Source: Auanema rhodensis
Lineage: Eukaryota; Nematoda; Chromadorea; Rhabditida; Rhabditidae
Direction: 5' to 3'
Assembly (NCBI GenBank): GCA_964057225.1
Contig: OZ059896.1
Location: 10,664,001-10,728,000, forward strand
DNA length: 64,000 bases
Shown here: in pieces, positions 46,129 through 58,107 of the stretch
How positions within the stretch are numbered: position 1 is the stretch's first letter
Layout of the letters: each line of letters opens with the position of its first letter
Position numbers and translations under genes: made by a program
The notes under the pieces: generated by a model
What the model saw: the letters and a program-made list of their open reading frames with translations, nothing else
Told to the model about the DNA's origin: nothing
The model's database searches: none

Positions 46129-49100
46129 TTACAAGAAATGTAAAAGTAACACAACAGATAAACATATAAACGGAGACAATTGATGAATGATAATTGATGA
46201 CGCTTGAGATTTTTTTAGTTTTTGGGTAGGACTCCCATCATTAATCTAAAAGATCTACAGAAATTACTTTATGCGATTTTATAATGTCATATTTACCTTA
46301 TCCATAAAAAATGGTCCACAGCTATTAGGAAAATTTGGTGGCGGTGCGGGAATTTCATCTTCTTCACCAATCTGGATTAATTAAAATTAATATTCAAATT
46401 AAATTTCAGATTAACTTTAAAAGCATATGCAGTTCCTCCCATGTGATGTAACACTAGATGACAGTGCGCGAACCACCAGCCGGGATTAGAAGCACGGAAT
46501 CTAAAAAAAATTGTTTGTTTATTTAATTAAGTCTTCCATGCCTGATAGTGATATAACCCCCAACAGGAAGAACAACTGTATCTCTTTCGGCTGGTCTTTC
46601 TCTGATATTGGGAATGGCTCCATCTAACCAACTTGGATCAGACCATGTGGAATCATCACAATTTTCCTAAAACTTGCTTGAGAAATTGTTTAATTTTTGT
46701 GTATTCACTTCAGGCCCTCCGCAAGCGATGTCAGGATTCATACGTTCGATCATTCCACTCGCATTATACACTGGCCAACCAACCTTTGAAAAAATAATTT
46801 ATATTCCTCTTTAGAAAATAAACAAAATAAAACCTTAACAACATAGAAATGAGTGCCATGAACATGGAATGGATGAGCGTATCCTGTTCCATAGCCACCC
46901 CCTTGTCCCATGTTGTATATTGTTAACTAAAAAATTAAATTAGGTATATTGGAGAAAAAAAATAGAATTTCGAGCATTACCTGAACTATACTATTGAGTT
47001 TATGTCGGAGATGGAAGAAACAATTGCAATTTCTATCAAACTTCGATGCATTTTTTGGACATAGATCAGGATCGCAGGGCTATAAACCATTTTCTTATTT
47101 TTTATTTATTTTCTTTATGAATTTATATTTCTTCTATTTACCTTTGATATCTGATGAAGTGAATTTTCTTGATAATACGGTATGCCGCTGGGATATTCGA
47201 ATTTGTACCGATTGACATGAGAATCGAAGTGCATATTAATAAAATATTCCTAAAAACAATAAATGCTATTCAAGTTTTTCTTAAGGATTACCTCAAAAGA
47301 AGATTTTTTATATGGCGAATTATGCAGTAAAGATTTATCTAATTTTATTTTTCTTCCGCTTTCCAGGCTATCAAAAGTTATACATTTATAATTGAATTCA
47401 GGTGCAAATTCTCTGAACGGACAATTTAAGACTGTACATTTTTTTTCCGAAGTACAGTCAATTGGCTCCACAACAGCTAAAATATATTAATTACTATTGT
47501 AAACCTCATACTTACTTACGCCACATGTACTTATCTTTTCTGAAAAAGCTTTTATGCTCATCAGAAATTTTATACTGAAGGAATGCGAATCCATAAGTAA
47601 CGGAAGCACGGGTCCAATTCCAGTTATAATACTCAATAGTTTCAATTTGCATACGGTATAGCGATTTGTCAGGATTAGTAAGGGTATGTACAAGTACATC
47701 ATATCGTTCACCGGGGAAAATTATTAATCTTGAAACCTAAAAAATATCTATTCATGACTAAAGTTGGATTTACTTGCATTAACAGGTTTAACTTCGCTTC
47801 CATCCGCTGCTACAATTGTCATCGGATGACCTTCGATATGAACCATCAGTTCTTGGGCAATACCTCCATTGACAATACGGAATAGAACTGATTTATCTAA
47901 AAATAGAAAAAAAAACTTGTTTAATGTTTAATATTTGACTCCACCTATAGGAACTCTAAAAATTTCTAAGGGCAGCTTGTGAGGATGTTTCCGGATATCT
48001 TCCTGATTATGCCAGCCCTTATCGTTCACAAGAATAGCAGAAATAGGAACAGCTCCACCAACATTACCTGAAAATTTCATCAGTTACAATCAAACTACTG
48101 ATAAAAAGTAAGTTGCATAATATTAAATTTTACTTCCGTCGCGCAATCTGGTGGGCATCCAGCATGTATTCGAATCATCATAACCATATAGCCATTTCAT
48201 TAGTTTTTCGTCCAGCATCATCCATGAATCTTCATTGCTTGTAGTAGCCCAATCCTAAAATTACTTCAATAGATATACATAATAAGAAAATGAATGGACA
48301 ACGAGAATATACCTGTAACATAACCATATACTCTACATCAGGAACAACACGACTATCTGGTTTACTAGGAACGGATCTATCATTTGTATCAACAACTACG
48401 AAACCTAAGAACAACACATTTAAAAAAGTAAATTCATTTTTGGAACCTCCTAAAAGTCCATCTCCACGATCAGATTGCAAATGACCATGATACCAATGTG
48501 TACCTATTCGATCAGCTATGAATCTATATTCATAACTAAAATTGTTTTAGAAAATGAATTGTTGTTTTGTAAATAGCTAACTATGTTGTGCTGGTTATTG
48601 GACACTGTTGAACAAAAGCCACACCATCTGCATACCATAAATTTTTTTTATATAAACCATGGACGTGAATAGTAACAGAATCCAATAAAATATTATTCTG
48701 AACTTTCAAAAGCACTTCAGCTCCATATGGTACTACAATTGTTTCACCAGGACTGAAAAACTTAACTTACTTTAGAAATAGCTGAGTGATTACCTTTTCC
48801 CATTTATGGTAATTACACGACGATGTAAACCATCCAAAGATAAAACATCAGCAAGATAATTATTATCTTCGGAATTTTTGTGTGAGAAATCCATTGTTGA
48901 AGAAACATTACAAGCAATAACTTGGTCTGGATTTCGTTTTAACCATGATCTCTGCAACCTATTCATAATAATTTCTTCTCTTGATAACTTACTGTGTGTG
49001 GGTTATAGTCAACTGGAATAGTGTGTTTGTATTCATCAACATTTGAAAAACTCATTGTGAGTTTTTTTTTAAGTACCATATCAAACTCATAAACTCCATT

Positions 49101-49237
49101 CTGAAAGTTAAAGTTGAAAGTTTAGAGTATATTGTTATAATAAATACCGCATTAGGTTTAGTAAGTTGTATAGGTGAAGCATTTGGCTTGAATGAAAAAA
49201 CTAAAGGAATATATAAGAAAAAGTGCAGGTAAAACAT
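46129..49237 (-). CDS. Membrane-tethered multicopper oxidase (laccase/ferroxidase-like)
   Basis: Copper enzyme oxidising a substrate (iron, phenols or others) with O2; predicted extracellular. Start at 49237 gives the signal peptide MFYLHFFLYIPLVFSF. Copper-binding blocks appear in order: VTIHVHGLY; GTHWYHGHLQSDRGDGLLGG; then domain 2 (RIVNGGIAQELMVHIEGHPM, SRLIIFPGERYDVLVHT); HPFHVHGTHFYVV; and WWFAHCHLVLHHMGGTAYAF. All type 2/3 ligand motifs and the HCH...H type 1 ligands are present, but the position usually held by axial Met or Leu after HxxxG is Thr. The C-terminus after APPPNFPNSC ends in a hydrophobic run (FICLSVVLLLHFL-stop at 46129), so it is a GPI-signal or tail-anchored form. About 17 short exons. 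It converges on HORMA copy 2 with only about 155 bases between stops. Confidence 0.93.
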
Positions 49238-49894
49238 TTATAGTTTCCTTCATCCTTACACATGAGTCAGTATTTATACTGTTTTTGGACTCTTCATAAA
49301 CAACTTTTAAATTTGATAGTGACCATTGATAATCTCACACATATGATATTTCTTTACATTTAATCCACATGGTTGACAAAAATAGTTACTTTAAAAGAAA
49401 ACAAAAAAACATATGCAGGTCATGAGAGGGAGGGCTTCCCAAAATGATAAAACAATAGGGAATTGATAAAGAAATTGAGAATAATATTTTCGTTATTGTC
49501 TACCTGAAGGAGTATTAAGTATCTTAATTTCATAAGCTTCATATGGTAATTATGACTAATACTATATAACATACTTGTCTTTATTCTTTCTTTTTCAGTA
49601 GCAAAATTTGAAAACTGCTTTCTGACTGGTCATTTTGTAAACTAATTATATTTCGTGACCAAGTAATCATAATTATGTCTCCGTTGTTACTCCGTTTAGT
49701 ACAATAATAACACTGGTTTCATCATTAGATTTAATAAGATAACAATCTTCGTAAAAAAATCCAAAAGCTACAAGACATTTTCAAACAAGTGAACAATTCG
49801 TAACAATGTTAAGCATGCAGATAATAATTTAAAGTCCACCGTATTTTTGATTACAACTTCGTAAAATTTCTCCTGATACCATCCAGGAAAAGAT
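49238..49894. other. Intergenic region between TERT 3' end and oxidase start
   Basis: Non-coding, 657 bases, same-strand genes on both sides. It should contain the oxidase promoter and TERT 3' untranslated sequence. Confidence 0.5.
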
Positions 49895-52422
49895 TTATCT
49901 TTTCTTTCCTCGAATATAACGCGCCTCCCACTTCCGATCAAACTTCTTCAATTTTCTGCGTAACTGTATAAGACAATATTATTAAACGAATGTTTGTGTT
50001 ACATACTATGATTCTGTCGCGTGGTTTAATATATTTCATATCTTCTGTTGCATAAGTCATGCACTTGGAGTAACATTTCTTAGGTAGTACAACATTTCTT
50101 CGAGTATGCAATGTAACACCACACCATTGTATTAAACTACTTTGCTTTTTAAATAAGATGGAATTGAATGATGTCTGAAATTAAATCCAGCAAATTATAA
50201 AGAGTATCCATAAAAGAACCTGAGTTTTTTCTTTACGGAAAAATAGTGAATATGGATTTGCAGGTTCTTGAAGTCTATCTAGCACCTCAAAAATAATTTA
50301 AAAGTTAAAATATTGTGAAAAATCATTACTTTCATAGCTTCTTCTCTAGTAGAAAGGATAAATAAATAATCGTCAGCATAGCGAAACATTTTAGAATTAC
50401 TATTCAAATCGGAAAACTTGAAAGTATCAAACGAACTTAGATACAACTAAAATATTGTTTAGTGTAAATAAACCAAATTAAAATAAAATTTACATGTGTT
50501 AAACGGGAAGATAAAATACAACCCTGGGGAACTCCTTTACCCATGCTAAAAATTTTACCCTTCTTGCCATCAATACGAAACTGAAACTTTTGTTTTGTTT
50601 GAAGAATAAAAAGCCTGTCTTACCTTTAAATCGTCTATAATGACCATTATGGTATCGACTACATTTTTCAAATACTAAATATCAGACTATTTGACTTCAA
50701 AATAAAAATTTATAAACATCAACTTTCCAAGCAGAAGATCCAATAATTCTCTCATTTTTCTTTATTTTTTTATTTAATTCACTTTTAGCTTCTCCTACTG
50801 TTCTTCCTGCAGCGCACATCTTGAAAGTTCTGCCAGAATCTAGAGATGATTGACAGGAAACTGCATAACATTCTCTGAATTAATAACAAAATTTTGCTGT
50901 GATAACACATATATAACACATACCTGTCTGCAACAACAATATCCAAAATTTCCCTTAGTAGTACATGATTTAAACTTGCAAAGCATTTTGTTACGTCAGC
51001 TTTTATATAATAAAGTTTTTGATCTAGAAATTAAAATACGCGATTCGTATTATATTTAGTCGTTACGGGGAAATTGAGTACGATGTTGGGAGAGATATGT
51101 TCTTACGTCCTTAATTGTTCTATTCACACCTACGTAAACAACATTTCAAAAATAAGAACGGCAAAACACTTACCTACTATTTTATTAATTCCATTATTCG
51201 TTGTGAAAAAATCCAAAGCCGAATTTAATAGCTGTAGACAACTTGTATAACCCCAATCTGCCCTCTGTATAGGAGTTACTTTTTTAAACTGTTATAATAA
51301 GAAAATACCTTATCAAATGGACAAATAGGACGTAGATTCGATGTTCGTGCAATTATGCGTACATTGCATACAGAGCCCTGGGAAGTATAATCAGATTTTA
51401 TTATTATTGTTAATACCAACTCTATGGGTTGTAGGGAGAGTTTTGGTCAATGAATAATCATGTTTAAACTTCTTTATTTCGATCTTTTTCCAAAAATTAA
51501 ACCCACGTTTTGAATAAAAAGAGAACTGTTTCCTTTTTGTCGAAGGGAAAACTAATTCGAGAAACTGCCTAACTAGAAGATAAGTCAATAAATATAGTTT
51601 GAAATTAACAGACATGGCACATGTCATAGAAAACCATGTACAGAAGTGTGCAAGTTCGTCCATAAGTTTACTTCTGAGGAGTTTAAGATTGTAATTAACA
51701 CCTATAGCTGCTACGAATGTTTTTTTCCTTGTAGCACGCAGAATATCACCTGATAATATTTCAAAAAAGAATTAACCAAATTTTTCCTTACTATTCAAGA
51801 AATTCAACATTGGATAACACATTGGAGGATTGGATAGAAAAACTATTTTGGTGATGAATTCTATAAGCACTGTAGAATTTTTCTCTCCTAAAAATCCCGA
51901 CGGAAATAATGTTTCAAAGATGAAACAGAATAATTTAAGAAGATGCGGCTTTCTCACTTTGCATGTTCTGGAACATAAGTTATGAGATTTTTTCTCTTTA
52001 ATGTAGAGTATACCGCATGAAAACTTTAACATCTTCACTATGATAAGGCAACATTAATAAAGCCTTCCATCGCCATGTCGTATTTATTTTGTTCACGTTA
52101 TCACATACTTGTTTCAAGTTCTAAAAAGAATAATGATAAACCCAGACTGACAAGCAACCTCAGTTAGTATATCGTATATCACAGTTCCTTTTATACGTTT
52201 CAAGGATCCCGGGCTTAATATATTCTCAATACATCTCTCTGGCTTGATGTGAAGAAGCTAAGAGAAACAATTAAATGTCCCAGAGAAACCTTTTCTTTTT
52301 CAAACCTTTTTTAAACCGGATGAACGAAAATTACCTTTCGCAGATATTCTAGGCAGTGATGTTACCACTGGAGGTCGAACATTACGACAGCATTTCAAAT
52401 CAATGTTATCGTCGTAAACCAT
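49895..52422 (-). CDS. TERT: Telomerase reverse transcriptase (short form)
   Basis: Copies the telomerase RNA template onto chromosome ends. Start at 52422 gives MVYDDNIDLKCCRNVRPPVV. The N-terminal half fits the RNA-binding domain (e.g. FETLFPSGFLG, ELAHFCTWFSMTCAMSVNF, RGFNFWKKIEIKKF). RT motifs follow: motif 1/2 region VRIIARTSNLRPICPFDK; motif A LYYIKADVTKCFASLNH (Asp codon 50995-50997); motif B' GKGVPQGCILSSRL; motif C FRYADDYLFILS (Asp pair 50369-50374); motif D region NPYSLFFRKEKTQ; motif E LIQWCGVTL. All three catalytic Asp residues are present. There is no TEN domain, and only about 55 residues follow motif E (ending WEARYIRGKKR), so the C-terminal thumb extension is largely missing. 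Short TERTs are known from nematodes. Roughly 550-600 residues in about 14 exons; some junctions uncertain. Confidence 0.88.
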
Positions 52423-52694
52423 TTGTATACATTGAACAGTTATTACACGATACTTTTATAAATCCCGTTTAATGCATTATTAAATAGTTGTTAGTATTTA
52501 TGTTACAGTACTGTAAGAATACAGTACGCAGTACGCAGCGTCCGCCAAATAAATGTTTGAATTCGGCTATATGCGAGTTTATCTGTTTGACATAATGCTA
52601 AGTTAAAGCTCCATTTTTTATTCGAAAAAATTTATTTTAAAAATACAATAGAGCTTTGGTGTGCTTTTTTTCCGATGATTTGTTTTTTTTAGCT
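52423..52694. promoter_or_regulatory. Divergent promoter of TERT and FMC1
   Basis: 272 bases separate the TERT start (minus) from the FMC1 start (plus), so both promoters must lie here or overlap. It contains a short duplicated word, cagtacgcagtacgcag (about 52521-52537), preceded by acagtactgtaag. No TATA box is clear. Confidence 0.6.
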
Positions 52695-53127
52695 ATGGCT
52701 GCTTCAGTGGAAAAAGGTGCTTCAGCCTTCAAGGCATTTAGGCAAGTTGTAAGTGAGCTAAGAAAAGTTGACAAGGTTAATCGTGCTTATTATGTAGTCT
52801 TTATTTTTTATGTTTAGACATTTTCCAATAAGTCTCCACAATATAAATATCTTAGTGATCAGATGCGGCAGCATCAAGTAACTCAAAGAATATTTTCTAA
52901 GGCACCGAATGAGGCTGAACATGTTACTCATTTATATGCCTCATATTTGTCTAGGTAATTACATAGCATATATATATGTATCAATATTTTTGTTTTTTTA
53001 ATTTTTCCATTTCCTCAGCACACGCCGATTGGCTGAATTGGAAGCAAAGTATAAAGGTGGAGAAAAGACAGTTGAAGAAAGCGCTAAGCTTGTTGGATTA
53101 GCTCTTCCAAAAAAACATGAATTATAG
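52695..53127 (+). CDS. FMC1: FMC1-like mitochondrial assembly factor
   Basis: FMC1 homologues are small mitochondrial LYR-like proteins that assist ATP synthase F1 assembly (yeast) and complex III biogenesis (animals). Start at 52695 gives MAASVEKGASAFKAFRQVVS. The family pattern continues ELRKVDK, then SNKSPQYKYLSDQMRQHQVT, EAEHVTHLYASYLSSTRRLA, ELEAKYKGGEKTVEESAKLV and ends GLALPKKHEL. Two introns give about 108 residues, the usual size. An ttttttag acceptor-like site lies three bases before the ATG. The closing KHEL resembles an ER-retrieval signal, but tails of this sort (..LPK) are normal for the family and the protein lacks a signal peptide, so mitochondrial function is favoured. Confidence 0.88.
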
Positions 53128-53645
53128 ATTTGTGTAATCTTAGAATATTAGAGAAAGTTCATATAAATATTTTAAAAATAATCTGTATAAGTTATGATCT
53201 AGAACTTTTTGTTACTTTATTCAGTGTTGAAACTACTTTTCAATGAATTTATAGATGACCGACCAAGAAACCATCGAAACGCTTTCAATAATAGTCTGGT
53301 TACGAATGGCCCAAAACGATGATAAAAGTTTAATTTTCTAATAATCTCTTAGAATATTCTCTGTGATATATCATTGGAGACATAATCCATCAACGCGTTT
53401 GTATAACGCTTAGAAAATAGCGGAGAACTGTATCAAAGGTGTTTCATTACTAAACAATGCTGATAACTTTAATAACTATTGAGATATAAAATACATGAAA
53501 GAACCTGCTGGCATGTATTTTAATTATGATTAGCAAGTGTACAATAAATATGAGAATTTTTTGTTTTTGTTTTGCATTTTGTGTTTTATCGCGTTATTAT
53601 TTAGAATATGTTATTGTTTATTTCAAATGTTTTAATAATTGTAGA
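53128..53645. other. Short intergenic region
   Basis: 518 bases between FMC1 and the condensin gene, same strand. No gene seen; a frame entering from 53526 simply runs into the start of the next gene. Confidence 0.55.
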
Positions 53646-56333
53646 ATGACAGAATACGAAGAAGCAGGGAACAAATATGCATATCTCCTTCAACCTCTTA
53701 AGGATTTGGATAGAAACTTCGCGATTGATATCGTAACACTTTTGGATGAATATGCAAACCAGTTGGAAGCTATGGCAAATGAAGAACAGTTCGAAATCGA
53801 TAATGCACATAGGTAGTCGTATTCTTACATTTCAATTTTGAACTGTTGTTGAAGGTTTAATTTCGCTGAAGCTGCTATGCTTATTCAAGGATCAGTTTGC
53901 GTTTTCGGGAAAAAGGTTGATCATGTATTCGCTCAAGCATGCAATTTCATGGAGACATTAAAAACAACTAAAAAACCCAAAAAAGGTATTGAAAACTTAT
54001 TTATTAATTTCTTTATTTGTTGTAGTTGTGAATGAGGACGATGAAGGATTTGAAAATGGATTTGATGATGATGATATAGCAGAACAAAATGAAAGAATGG
54101 CACTTTCCGATCCATGCGCTTTGCAGGATTTTAGGACTTTGAAATCAGCCAATATTTCCACTTTGGCAATGAAACGTGAGGTTTGCTTCAGGAATTGTAG
54201 TCTATATTTTCATCTTTCAGATAAATCTTCTAGTATTTCAACCATATCAGTTATGCCTATGTCACTTATGCCCTTGGCAGATTTTGAAAAGTGTAACGTG
54301 CCTATATACTCACATAAAAAAAGTAAGGATATTATTGGAAAGAAAGATGATTTCAAGATTAACACTGGTTATATGGGACCCAGGGTAATAAAGGCTTCTA
54401 TTTTGGTAATACATTTGTCTCCATTGTTTAGGGTGCTTTGCTATTGGATTTATTAAATGCACAAATTCTCGACGAATTTGCTAGTGATCAATTTATGCAG
54501 TTAGGAATGCACATGGATGATGAGGAGGAAGAAAAAAAAGGGGCTGAAGGTGACGCTGACTCCGGTCGAGGTTCCCCTGATGCAGATATTGACGCTGACG
54601 CTATGAATGAAAGTAAGATAATAAGCAGGAGTTGTTTAATTGTTGTTTAAAGTTGATATTCCTGATTATGATGGCGGGCGTCCATCTAATGTTATTGAGA
54701 GGTGTCGCCGTGGTACCGGAGAACATTTGGCAATTGGAAGGTGGGATACTTTAATCTGGTATAGTAGTATATAGTAGTCTTCAGACCAAGTACTGTTCTC
54801 AAAGATGATGACATGGGATGTGATGCTGCAAGTGATTTCGGTGGTGACGATGATTTTAATGATTCCATTCTCCAGCAGAAAGCAGATCCAGTATGAGCCT
54901 TACTTTATTTTTTATTTAAAAATATGTTTAGTGGGATGCATGTGGTGAATTTGAACCAGATCCATTCCAAGATTTGTATATGGATTCTTATGAAGAACTG
55001 AAATGGAAGCGTCATCCCGTGAAAGTAATTAGCTGTTCTACCAAATCTATCGCTATGGTTGAAAAGAGAAAGAAGGTATAGTATCATCAGGTGATAAATT
55101 TTATTAGGTTATACTTATATTTTAGCAAGAAAAAAAAATAACAGTTAAAGAAAGAACAATGCAGACCATTCAATATATTAATGAGCATTTTTACATGAAA
55201 TCTCATAAAGAAAGATTAAATCTTAACAAAGGAGATGATTGGGTTTGTGTATGCTTCTTATATGTTTTTTAAGTTACTTTTCAGGAAACTGATGCTCTGT
55301 TCCGCTATATAGTGCAACAGCAGAAGGAAAGAGCTATTGTTAAAAAACAAAAAAATGCCGCTCTAAAGGAGAAGGCTAAAAATAAAATAGCGAGGCAATT
55401 AGGTTTGATATATAACATTTCATATTTCTTTATTTTTTACATTTTTAGAAGAGGAAGAAGATATTTTGGGGGGAGCTTATGATGACGATGACGATGAAGA
55501 GCCGTTGGTGAGAAAATTCAATATTTAACTAGTTTAAGATTTATCTTGTAGCCTACAAAAGATATTGCTTCGACCCAAGCTGCGGGATCTCAACCACGTG
55601 TACTTTTCCAAGATATTGACGATGATGAGTTGAGAAATTCGATGAATATTCCATCTCTTTACATTGGTAAGTTTTTAAATCTGTTTCGTGTACTAATATT
55701 GTTAATAGGCAAGCAACCCACAACTGCAAACATTAATGATCATGGTAATGATGCTCATATTCCTCTCGATGATAATAGGCCTACCTCTGATATGACAACA
55801 GAAGAAATTCTTAACTTCTACATGCATAAGTGATATCTTTATAAATATATCTATCTTTTCAACTGCTCATTTAGGTATTGGACATCTGCTCAAGAAGCAA
55901 CATCGCGGCTAGCTGTACGTGTGCAAGAATGGGAAGAGCGTATGGTTCCATTATTAGAAGAAGAAGAAACACGGAAAGAATTTGACATTCATGAGTATGG
56001 TTCTTATGCTCTTGATTTGTTTGGCAAAGATGGAGAAACGAAAGATTTCTCTGAGGTGAAATTTTTTGGAACTCTTTTTATACTGTTGGATTTTTCAGCT
56101 TGTCGTGTCTAAGAGTTTTTATGAAATTAGCCGATACTTCCTGGCATCGTTAATGTTGGCTAATACATACAATTTGAAAGTAAGATTTTTTGAAATTCTG
56201 AACATACTTTTATTCTTTTTAGATCGAAGATAATCAACAACTTGGTCTGGGTATGGAAACTAATACAATGCGCGCAACACTGTTGAAAAGGGACAGACAT
56301 CATGAAGTGTTCAACCAAGATGGCGCTCTATAA
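53646..56333 (+). CDS. NCAPH2: Condensin II subunit CAP-H2 (kleisin beta)
   Basis: Kleisin that links the SMC2/SMC4 heads in condensin II during chromosome condensation (KLE-2 in C. elegans). Start at 53646, one base after a tgtag acceptor-like site, gives MTEYEEAGNKYAYLLQPLKD. The N-terminal kleisin block includes FAIDIVTLLDEYANQLEAM and FNFAEAAMLIQGSVCVFGKK, followed by a middle block PLADFEKCNVPIYSHKKSKD, DFKINTGYMGPRGALLL, as in vertebrate CAP-H2. An acidic linker (MDDEEEEKKGAEGDADSGRG) and DPFQDLYMDSYEELKWKRHP follow. The C-terminal winged-helix block is WEERMVPLLEEEETRKEFDI, HEYGSYALDLFG, RYFLASLMLANTYNLKI, ending NQDGAL. CAP-H (condensin I) is less likely because the N-terminal block matches CAP-H2. 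RFC3 starts 217 bases downstream on the same strand. Confidence 0.92.
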
Positions 56334-56550
56334 ACTTTTGATCTCTTTTTTTATATACTAATTATTTGTACTTGACATATCTTTGTATATTGCGAACTAT
56401 TCGTGTAAGTTGTTTGTCAAACCTTTGAGGTGTATATGAACCATTGGTTTGAATTTATTTTTTATCTGCCATTAACCTGTGCATCGTCGCTAATTACTTT
56501 TTATATTTTATATATAATGTGCACATCCAAATATATATTATTTAAGGAAG

Positions 56551-58107
56551 ATGGCTTTGTGGGTTGATAAGTATAGACCCAACCGTTTAGATGATCTGAG
56601 CTATCATAAAGATCAGGTATCATCAATGCGTTTTTATATCGTCAAATTAATGCTTAGATTGAACGATTCCGTGAAATGGTCAAAGAGGACAATTTTCCGC
56701 ATCTTCTTATATATGGCCCAAGCGGCGCGGGAAAGAAAACTAGAATTCGTTGTATTTTGAAGTAAGCTCTGATTTTGAACTGTTGACAAGTTATCTTATT
56801 TAAGCGAATTATATGGAGCGGGAGCCGAAAGATTACGCTTGGAATGCAAGAATTTCACAACCAACTCTGGGAAAAAAATTGATATTCAAACTTTGAGTAG
56901 TAACTACCATATTGAACTTAGCCCTGGGTACATCTCTATCTATAATTGTTTCAATATATATCTTTTAGTGATGTTGGAATATATGACAGAGTTGTTGTTC
57001 AAGAAATTGTAAAGCAGATGGCTCAATCATCTCAGCTTGATACTAGCCAGAAATCGTTCAAAGGTTTGCAGCTTTTGATAATTGAACTCTGAATAATTGT
57101 CAGTTTCAGTTTTGGTTTTGATGGAAGTTGATCATTTAACTCGTGATGCTCAACATGCACTCCGTAGAACCATGGAAAAGTATTCTGGAAATTGCCGTTT
57201 AATTCTATGCTGTGAGTCCTTGTCCAGAGTGATAGAACCTTTGCAGTCCCGTTGTGTAAGTATTCGTGTAGCTTCTCCTACAGATAATGAGGTTTGTATA
57301 CACCTGAATTTCTATCTTATATGCAAATTCAGATGAAATCGGTTATATCCAAAATTTCAACCAGCGAGAATGTTCAAATCCCGCCATTTGTGCTTAATCA
57401 AGTATGTGGCAATGGAGACTAATTTGTTATTTGTATTATTAGGTGATTGAAAAGTCTCGCGGAAATCTTCGTAGAGCTATTTTGATGATTGAAGGAGCGA
57501 AAGCGCAATGCTACCCAATGAAAGAGGAGCAAGTGGTATTATTTCATTTCTTATTGTTTTAAGAGTTTATCATCTTCAATAGGTGCCCGAGCCTGAATGG
57601 GAGCAGTATCTCCGAGGAACAGCGGAAATCATAATCAGGAAACAGAATAATGAATCCTTATTAGCTGTTCGTGAAAGATTGTATGAACTGCTATCTCGCT
57701 GCATTCCACCTAATCTTATCTTTGTTGTGAGTTTGTTTATGGAATATAACTTGTAGACAAGTATGCTAGAGCTAGCCTTTTTGGTTAGCATGTATGCTTC
57801 CGTAGCGCAGTAGGCAGCGCGTCAGTCTCATAATCTGAAGGTCGTGAGTTCGAGCCTCACCGGGAGCAATTGTTTTTGATTTTTTTTAAAATCATTCTAA
57901 AATTCAAGGTCTTATTTTTAGGAACTTGTTCGTTCTCTCGCACCTTATTGCTCGGTCGAAGTGTTTCGGCAAGCTATTATGGAAGCTGCCAAGTTTGAGC
58001 ATCGTTTGTGCAAAGGCCAGAAGCCAATTTTTCATCTGGAAGCTTTTGTAGCTGCTTTTATGGATATATATGCTTCTGATGTACAGACTAATGCTATGGA
58101 GCATTAA
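56551..58107 (+). CDS. RFC3: Replication factor C subunit 3 (clamp loader)
   Basis: RFC loads PCNA on primer ends; this is the RFC3 (38 kDa) subunit. Start at 56551 gives MALWVDKYRPNRLDDLSYHK. The Walker A region LLIYGPSGAGKKTRI is the canonical RFC3 form. The Walker B region LVLMEVDHLTRDAQHALRRT is followed by MEKYSGNCRLILCCESLSRV and PLQSRCVSIRVASPTDNE, with the SRC arginine finger. Then come the collar domain (SRGNLRRAILMIEGAKAQ, PEWEQYLRGTAEII, SRCIPPNLIF, APYCSVEVFRQAIMEAAKFE) and the C-terminus SDVQTNAMEH. All motifs and length (about 350 residues) match the family. Eight or nine exons. The intron 57727-57921 contains a complete tRNA-Met gene on the same strand. Confidence 0.96.
57796..57868 (+). 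tRNA. tRNA-Met(CAT): tRNA-Met (CAT anticodon), inside an RFC3 intron
   Basis: The 73 bases fold as a cloverleaf: acceptor arms GCTTCCG/CGGGAGC pair with one G-U; the D-arm is GCGC...GCGC, the anticodon loop is CTCATAA with CAT at 57829-57831, and the T-arm is GTGAG-TTCGAGC-CTCAC, with A as discriminator. The core matches the elongator tRNA-Met of animals almost base for base. Box A and box B are intact, and a T5 run (near 57872) follows as a pol III terminator. No CCA is encoded, as usual. It lies in the 195-base intron of RFC3 on the same strand. Confidence 0.96.

Noticed and set aside
53122-53127. C-terminal KHEL of FMC1 as an ER-retrieval signal
   Set aside because: No signal peptide, and the family is mitochondrial; the resemblance is probably chance.
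53526-53645. N-terminal extension of the condensin frame (MISKCTINMRIF...)
   Set aside because: Hydrophobic, AT-driven and not family-like; the ATG at 53646 aligns with the CAP-H2 N-terminus and follows an acceptor-like AG.
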